From a virus, in the IMG/VR virus record IMGVR_UViG_3300009103_000001, positions 146,158-210,157 of that record: 64,000 nt of DNA. One strand, given 5' to 3'. Each line of letters starts with the position of its first letter. Within the stretch, counting starts at the first letter, position 1. A program made the translations under genes and the position numbers. Shown here piece after piece: positions 58,442-64,000 of the stretch. The notes under the pieces are model-generated. The model did no database searches, had not been told where the DNA came from, and worked only from the letters and a program-made list of their open reading frames with translations.

Positions 58442-61400
58442 ATGGGAGTATTAGATGGTCCAGAACCAAGAGTTTATTCAGATAATGGCATTAGATATAT
58501 TGACCCTAACCCTACTGATGAAATTATAAACCAAGAAGACTTAGTTATTTACGTTAATTTAAAGGCTAGGACAAAGGGTAGAAGTATAGTAACAAATACA
58601 GATGCTTCAATAATAGAAATAGAGGGTTTTAATTCTAATGTAGCAAAAGAAACAAATTTCACTTATCCTACCGGACAAAGTGAATTAACAACAGATTGGA
58701 CAAATATTGGTGGTGGTACATTATTACCTGGTGAAGACACTGGTGGTTTTGGTATTACAAATGTTAACATCGAATTTAAGTCTAGTTTCATGCCAAAGAT
58801 TGTAATAGATTTTGTGGACATTAGAGGTGCAACACTTTTTGAACAAGGGCCATGTTCACCTTACGCAGCATTTTTTCATTTACCATACCCAGTGTTTGAA
58901 TTAACAATAAAAGGTTATTATGGAAAACCAGTTAAATATACCTTAGCTTTAGTTAAGTTTAACACAAAGTTTAATGCTGATACTGGTAATTTCGAATCAA
59001 GGGGTGAATTTGTAGGGTATACATATGCTTTTTTAGCAGACATACCAATGGGGTATGTTATGGCAGCAACCTATATGACAAAACCACTTAATGGTAAAGA
59101 AGTTTTAAAAGAAAAATGGGACAAATTAAAACAAGAACACCCAGAATTAGCCAACACAACAGATGGATTACCAAACGAACCACTAACAATACAAGATTTA
59201 ATATTAAAATCACAAAAGTTAGAAAAATTAGCACCATCAATAAGAAGTAGTCCAGAAGTTAATACGTTAAATAAAATTAACGCAATTAAAGATGACTTCC
59301 AAAAGGTGATAGCATTAATTACAGAATACCAACGAAAATTTAAAGAAATGGGTGGTAAAAGTAAAAAAGGTGGTGATGGTTTAGGTAATAAAATGGTGAC
59401 AGAACTAAGTAATTTAACAAAACTAAATCAAGGTACTGAGGGTGACCCAGGATTATCGTTAATATATTTTGGTGATGGTACTGAAACATCATTTAAAACA
59501 AGCCTTATTGGTACAAAATTAACTTTATTAATTTCTGAATTACAGGCGGGCGGTGTAATAAATGATATTAATTTAACAAGTTTTATACCTGATATTACTA
59601 TAGAAAAAATAAATAATAATTGTGTAAATTTTTTGGGGGGAACTGATGATAGAACTCAGGAATCTTATATTGATATTGGTGAATCTGTTTTAGTACCATT
59701 AAATATACAATTAAAGAGTTTAGATGAGTTTAATAAAAAAATAAAAGACAATGTAAAAGATGAGATAAATAGAGTGGTTAAAAGTGAAGCAGGTTTAGGT
59801 TTTAACCCAAGTGTTAGAAATGTTTTTGCTATAATTTTAATAAATGTTGAAGTATTTTTAGAGTTAATGGTGGTAACATCTGAAAACGCTGAAAATGAAC
59901 ATAAAACTAACTCTGAAAATATTAAAGGTAGTTTAAGTAGTACTAATAATATTTTAAATAATAAAAATAAAGATTCAGTAATATACCCATGGCCAACTTA
60001 TTATGAAGTTACAACTGGTACTCTTAAGGGTGAAAAAGAAACATACCCAGGTGAAAATATAAATTTTATTGCTTGGCCAGAAGTTATTTTTGTTGAAGAT
60101 TTTGTTAACGCTTTAACAAAACTTAGAATAGAATTAGATATTATAGCTGGTGATTTTGAAGATATGGCGGGCTTCGATAATTATAGACCAATATCACCAT
60201 TTGAAACACAAGCTTTTGGTGATGAAAGGGCACCAAATAGATGGTTTAATTTTGAACAATCTGGTGAACAGTTTATTAATGAGATTTGGAGAATTTTAGG
60301 TGAAAATGCTTTTTTAGTTGGTGACTATACTATGATTAATAGTCTTACTTTATGGAAGTCACAATTAGGTTTAAGAGATACATGGGGATATAATACACAA
60401 ACACAAACACCAGCAGGGATACCAAACCCATCAATGGGTGGGCCACCGAGATTCAAAGACTTAGATTTAGGTATTTCAAATGGTAAAATAACAAATAGAT
60501 ATAAATATACAGAACAAGAAGGTTGGGGTAAAAGAGGTGCAAGAGGTAAGATTACTACAACAAATAAAGAAAGAATGAAACAGTGGGGATATGTAGATGG
60601 TTTAAATTTCATCAACATATGTAAAGACGATGTTATATTAACATATGTAAAGAATTTAACAAATACAGAAGGTGGTGGCATAACAGATGAAGATGTGGAT
60701 TCAATAACAGAAAGTATAATAAGTTATATGTCAAAAAATAGTGATTTTACTGAACAAACATTTGACGAATGGAGAAACACAGCTTCAGCTGAAATAAATA
60801 ATGGTGTAGCTAATTCAGATTTTATACCAGACCCAGCAGTAGAACCCGAATATTGGAAAAATGCTTCACAGGGAGAAGATGGTGGTGAGGGTATGTACAA
60901 AGATAATCCAGACCCATTACCAGATAGTGCCGGAAACTCAGTATTAACACTAAAGGGTCCTATTAAGTTAAATGAGAACCTTGAAGTATCAGAAACATAT
61001 ATTTCAGCTAACCCACACAGAAATGCAATGTCTGGTGTTAGACTATTAGAACCAACGTCTAGTGAGTTAGATGGTAGAAATATTGATTTAAATATTGATA
61101 CCATTCCTGGTGGACAAGCCATGATTAGTGCTTATGAAGAAAATTATAGTGACACAACAGAATCAGACACAGATTCAGAAGAAACAAAAACAGGCGCTGT
61201 AAAAGGAAATTTATGTAGAATACTTTTAGATGGTAGAGGAAAAGGTGAATTAGGGTCTGTACAAAAAAGAAAAGAGCCAATAGCTTATCATAGTGAGATA
61301 AAAAAAACAAGTTTTACTAGCCCATATGATGTTCAAATTAGTTGTAGTTCCAATGCGAATTGTGGGTTCGCTAGAGATGAGTATAGGTTAAATGCAGACC

Positions 61401-63880
61401 CAAAAACAGGTTTATTATCATACGGTAAAGATTATAAATCAAACTTTTTTGTACAGGCCTATGAAAAAGGTTCAGGAAGTGATGAAGGTAGAGCGTTTTG
61501 GCATTTAGGTTCATCTAGAACTGTTTGGTATAACGCCCCAACAACCATTGGAAACGGTTTACAAGCTAATGCTGTTTGGGCAGATTTTATTGGAGCTACC
61601 GCTTGGTCAACAGATGGTTTAGCAGATTTATTATGGCAAACACCGTTATGGACACTTAATTACCCTTTATATAAGAGACCAGCATACACCATTACACTTG
61701 GATTTAAAACAGGTGGTGGGCCTAAGAATTATGTCTCACTATCTGAGAGACTCAATGCTGGAAATAAAGATGACCCACAAACATCTATTTCTACAGAAGA
61801 AAACTATAGTAGAAATTTTGATACTTGGTGGGGTTTAAATCAATATACAGTTAAAAGATTTGACCCAAATAACCCAGATGCGGCTGGCGGTCAGTTTGAT
61901 AAAACCTATAGAAATTATGGTAAACTAAAAGACCAAATTAAACCCTTAGCTTATTTATTTATAATGTCACAGGGTTTAAATGACCCAAATGATAGTTTTG
62001 GTTATTTTCCACCATACGATGGAATTTCTTTTAACCATATTGGTTGTTTTTCTAGTTTTGGTAGTTCTACTTGTATGGCAGACGTACCAAAATCTTGGGT
62101 TTTAGTTATTGGAGCAATTTTATGGAGAGCAAAGGAAAGTGGTAATTTAAATTGGTATTTAAGTTCAAATAATGATAACATAGAACCATCAAAAGCTTTA
62201 CCAAATGGGTGGAATAATGCGAATAAATCAGTTGGTATAGATGATTTAAATGACCCTGTTTGGTTTTTCCATAATTCCATCTCAAAACCATGGCATTGGG
62301 GTGGTTGTGTTTTTGATAACTGGGGAGCTACTCAAACTGGTGGAGGAATAATAGAGTGGAATGGTGGTGCTACTAGGTGGTCTAGAAAGTATTTAGGACA
62401 AACAGATACTGGTGTTGATAGGTGGGCTGGCACAGAATATTATGACCCAGATTCTACCTCCCCAAACACCCCAAAGGGTACCGATGACAATAAATGGCGT
62501 CGTACTAATTTTGCCATAGGACCTGACGTAGATTTTAGTTCACTTCATGGTGAGGATACGGGTAGTGTTAAGGAATTTACTAAAACTGAGCCAAGTTATA
62601 GAGGATGGACAAAATCACATGTTGGGGGTCAAATAGGGAGTGTAAAACGTTCAGACCAAAGTCTTGGAACATTACCAAAAAGGGAAGCGGAAGGGATTTT
62701 TGTTAAAGTTAATAGTAACATGCGTGGAGAACATAATATAAATAAAGGGTTATTCGATGTTTGTAGACCAGACCAAATACCAGTAATATATTATACACCA
62801 GGAGCAAACTATACGAATAAAAGAGATTCATGGGTTGGACAAGGACAAAATGACGGACCATATAGATTTCCATATAGACCAAAAACATTAGTTATTAGTG
62901 ATATTTCTGGTCAAGAAAAAAATCAAGACATTAAGGGGACAACTTATTCTTGGCCTAGTGGGGGTAACTCTAATTGGGTTAAAAATGCGACATATGATAA
63001 TAGATATCTTGATTTGAAGAGAGATGTTAAGGAATTAATGTATTTACCATCTAGTATAAAAAAAGATTTTATAAAAGCTTTTGAAGATTTCGCTAATGAT
63101 GCTCAGAGTTGGTTACCAGTTGTAGACCCATTAAATTGGGCAGCTAGTAGTAAAATGTTAGGTGAATATGAGGGAATAGATGGTACTGTCGCAGCATACC
63201 AAGGCATTAAGGGATTTCTTAGTGAAACAGAAAGAAATAATTTGAGTTGGGGTAAGGGTACTACCAAATCAACAGGATTTCAATTAGCTTATAGATTGGA
63301 CGTTAAACCGACATTGAGGACTTATAGTGTTGGTACATTAGGTAAAAGTGCGGCTAAGTCAACAGAGACCAACGCAAGAAGTGAGGCTGAAAGTGATGCC
63401 ATTACTAGTGGTGCTGTCTGTTTTACTTATGGACATAAAGTTAGACAAACATTTAATAAAGTTAAAAATATAGAAGATATAAATATTGGGGACACGGTTT
63501 TAAGTTATGACTTAGAGGAAAATGAATTTTTAGAAAAAGTGGTTAAAGATATTAAAATTAATTATATGGATAAATTAATTAAAATAATATTAAAAAATGG
63601 TATACATATAACCACCACAACACAACACCCATTTTTTATAAAAAATAAAGGATTAGCTTCTTATGATAATAGTGGGGTATCAACAGAAATGGGTGGAACT
63701 ATAAAAAAATTAAATATTAACGATATTTTATACTATTATAATGATAATGAGTTTATTGAAGTAGAAATTAAAAATATAATATTAATAAATAAACAAAAAA
63801 AGGTTTTTGATTTAGAGATAGAAGGTGGTAGTTCTTATATTGTAAATAATGTTTATACACATCAGGGTACTAAAAATTAA
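58442..63880 (+). CDS. Giant baseplate protein with C-terminal Hint (intein-like) domain, 1812 aa
   Basis: Residues 1-1650 look structural: F-K-S-S-F-M-P-K-I-V-I-D-F-V-D-I-R-G-A-T-L near 115 and Y-P-V-F-E-L-T-I-K-G-Y-Y-G-K-P near 160, both common in large myovirus baseplate proteins. Many Trp/Pro-rich beta segments follow. From Cys1660 a Hint domain follows: C-F-T-Y-G-H-K-V, N-I-E-D-I-N-I-G-D-T-V-L-S-Y-D, block B T-T-T-T-Q-H-P-F-F, L-N-I-N-D-I-L-Y-Y-Y and the closing S-Y-I-V-N-N-V-Y-T-H-Q-G. It ends three residues later. Hint domains carry out self-cleavage or splicing through the first Cys. Here the last intein position is Gln and the next residue Gly, and there is almost no C-extein, so cleavage is more likely than splicing. 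Confidence 0.8.
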   Translation: MGVLDGPEPRVYSDNGIRYIDPNPTDEIINQEDLVIYVNLKARTKGRSIVTNTDASIIEIEGFNSNVAKETNFTYPTGQSELTTDWTNIGGGTLLPGEDTGGFGITNVNIEFKSSFMPKIVIDFVDIRGATLFEQGPCSPYAAFFHLPYPVFELTIKGYYGKPVKYTLALVKFNTKFNADTGNFESRGEFVGYTYAFLADIPMGYVMAATYMTKPLNGKEVLKEKWDKLKQEHPELANTTDGLPNEPLTIQDLILKSQKLEKLAPSIRSSPEVNTLNKINAIKDDFQKVIALITEYQRKFKEMGGKSKKGGDGLGNKMVTELSNLTKLNQGTEGDPGLSLIYFGDGTETSFKTSLIGTKLTLLISELQAGGVINDINLTSFIPDITIEKINNNCVNFLGGTDDRTQESYIDIGESVLVPLNIQLKSLDEFNKKIKDNVKDEINRVVKSEAGLGFNPSVRNVFAIILINVEVFLELMVVTSENAENEHKTNSENIKGSLSSTNNILNNKNKDSVIYPWPTYYEVTTGTLKGEKETYPGENINFIAWPEVIFVEDFVNALTKLRIELDIIAGDFEDMAGFDNYRPISPFETQAFGDERAPNRWFNFEQSGEQFINEIWRILGENAFLVGDYTMINSLTLWKSQLGLRDTWGYNTQTQTPAGIPNPSMGGPPRFKDLDLGISNGKITNRYKYTEQEGWGKRGARGKITTTNKERMKQWGYVDGLNFINICKDDVILTYVKNLTNTEGGGITDEDVDSITESIISYMSKNSDFTEQTFDEWRNTASAEINNGVANSDFIPDPAVEPEYWKNASQGEDGGEGMYKDNPDPLPDSAGNSVLTLKGPIKLNENLEVSETYISANPHRNAMSGVRLLEPTSSELDGRNIDLNIDTIPGGQAMISAYEENYSDTTESDTDSEETKTGAVKGNLCRILLDGRGKGELGSVQKRKEPIAYHSEIKKTSFTSPYDVQISCSSNANCGFARDEYRLNADPKTGLLSYGKDYKSNFFVQAYEKGSGSDEGRAFWHLGSSRTVWYNAPTTIGNGLQANAVWADFIGATAWSTDGLADLLWQTPLWTLNYPLYKRPAYTITLGFKTGGGPKNYVSLSERLNAGNKDDPQTSISTEENYSRNFDTWWGLNQYTVKRFDPNNPDAAGGQFDKTYRNYGKLKDQIKPLAYLFIMSQGLNDPNDSFGYFPPYDGISFNHIGCFSSFGSSTCMADVPKSWVLVIGAILWRAKESGNLNWYLSSNNDNIEPSKALPNGWNNANKSVGIDDLNDPVWFFHNSISKPWHWGGCVFDNWGATQTGGGIIEWNGGATRWSRKYLGQTDTGVDRWAGTEYYDPDSTSPNTPKGTDDNKWRRTNFAIGPDVDFSSLHGEDTGSVKEFTKTEPSYRGWTKSHVGGQIGSVKRSDQSLGTLPKREAEGIFVKVNSNMRGEHNINKGLFDVCRPDQIPVIYYTPGANYTNKRDSWVGQGQNDGPYRFPYRPKTLVISDISGQEKNQDIKGTTYSWPSGGNSNWVKNATYDNRYLDLKRDVKELMYLPSSIKKDFIKAFEDFANDAQSWLPVVDPLNWAASSKMLGEYEGIDGTVAAYQGIKGFLSETERNNLSWGKGTTKSTGFQLAYRLDVKPTLRTYSVGTLGKSAAKSTETNARSEAESDAITSGAVCFTYGHKVRQTFNKVKNIEDINIGDTVLSYDLEENEFLEKVVKDIKINYMDKLIKIILKNGIHITTTTQHPFFIKNKGLASYDNSGVSTEMGGTIKKLNINDILYYYNDNEFIEVEIKNIILINKQKKVFDLEIEGGSSYIVNNVYTHQGTKN

Positions 63881-63884
63881 CTAA

Positions 63885-64000
63885 ATGACTTACCAGACAA
63901 GAATATCAGCACTAAAAATAGGTGGTAAAACAGTAGAACAGGAACAGGATGAAGTTGATGTAAATAATCCTAAAGCTGATGCTGCTATAGGGGATTTAAA
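63885..64000 (+). CDS. Start of a further tail/baseplate-region gene (cut by window edge)
   Basis: An ATG 4 bases after the previous stop opens a frame running to the window end (MTYQTRISALKIGGKTVEQE, then acidic residues). 38 codons are visible. Too short to name; close spacing suggests the same operon. Confidence 0.55.
   Translation, partial: MTYQTRISALKIGGKTVEQEQDEVDVNNPKADAAIGDL

Noticed and set aside
1-64000. tRNA genes, integrase, attachment sites, transposases
   Set aside because: None recognised on either strand by eye; gaps between genes are too short and AT-rich to hold a cloverleaf that I could support.

Overview
The window looks like part of the genome of a large tailed phage (a contractile-tail myovirus distantly related to T4) that infects a Bacteroidota, probably flavobacterial, host. 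The virion type follows from a tail sheath (34554-37337), a gp19-type tail tube (46468-46956), a gp26/gp51-type hub protein (48337-49270), a tape measure (51081-53675) and baseplate genes (53787-63880). The host assignment rests on a secreted protein with a type IX secretion (gliding-motility-type) C-terminal domain at 7681-8100, promoters of the form TTG-N20-TAnnTTTG, A-rich rather than Shine-Dalgarno leaders, and very low G+C. I recognised no tRNA, rRNA, integrase, attachment site, transposon or CRISPR array.

Layout. 1-7498 is a minus-strand block: a glycosyltransferase fragment, small unknown genes including a WYL-like protein, family B DNA polymerase and a DHH phosphoesterase. 7681-10548 has mixed strands: the T9SS-type secreted protein, DUF3310, a cREC-like protein and a SNF2 helicase. 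10621-12176 holds two probable neck or tail-completion genes. 12176-32214 is about 20 kb of tail fibre and adhesin genes with 13 LamG-like domains and seven 65-bp DNA repeats. 32262-34266 is a compact SET / methyltransferase / patatin cassette, followed by an opposite-strand ribbon-helix-helix-like gene with a perfect 30-bp palindrome upstream. 34554-63880 is the sheath, tube and baseplate region, interrupted by plus-strand accessory genes and by minus-strand genes for a membrane protein, ClpP, a zinc peptidase and a small membrane peptide. The last base-plate protein ends in a Hint (intein-like) domain.

How the parts may work together. At least nine proteins begin with a short hydrophobic/basic leader ending in [L/I/V]xE, which resembles the capsid-targeting sequences that T4 prohead protease removes from internal head proteins. 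They include a DHH phosphoesterase, a HAD phosphatase, a WYL-like protein and a protein with a Y-G-A-G-T-K-W-C motif. I infer a set of proteins packaged in the head and delivered with the DNA; 39097-42638 is a four-gene operon made only of such proteins. This is the best candidate here for an undescribed system.

Two promoter classes are visible. ATATTTAT(A/T) precedes most virion genes that start a transcription unit and may be the late promoter. TTG-N20-TAnnTTTG, the host housekeeping type, precedes the minus-strand ClpP, membrane-protein and peptidase genes. At two loci the two types overlap on opposite strands. All functional names come from motif reading by eye; no database search was run.
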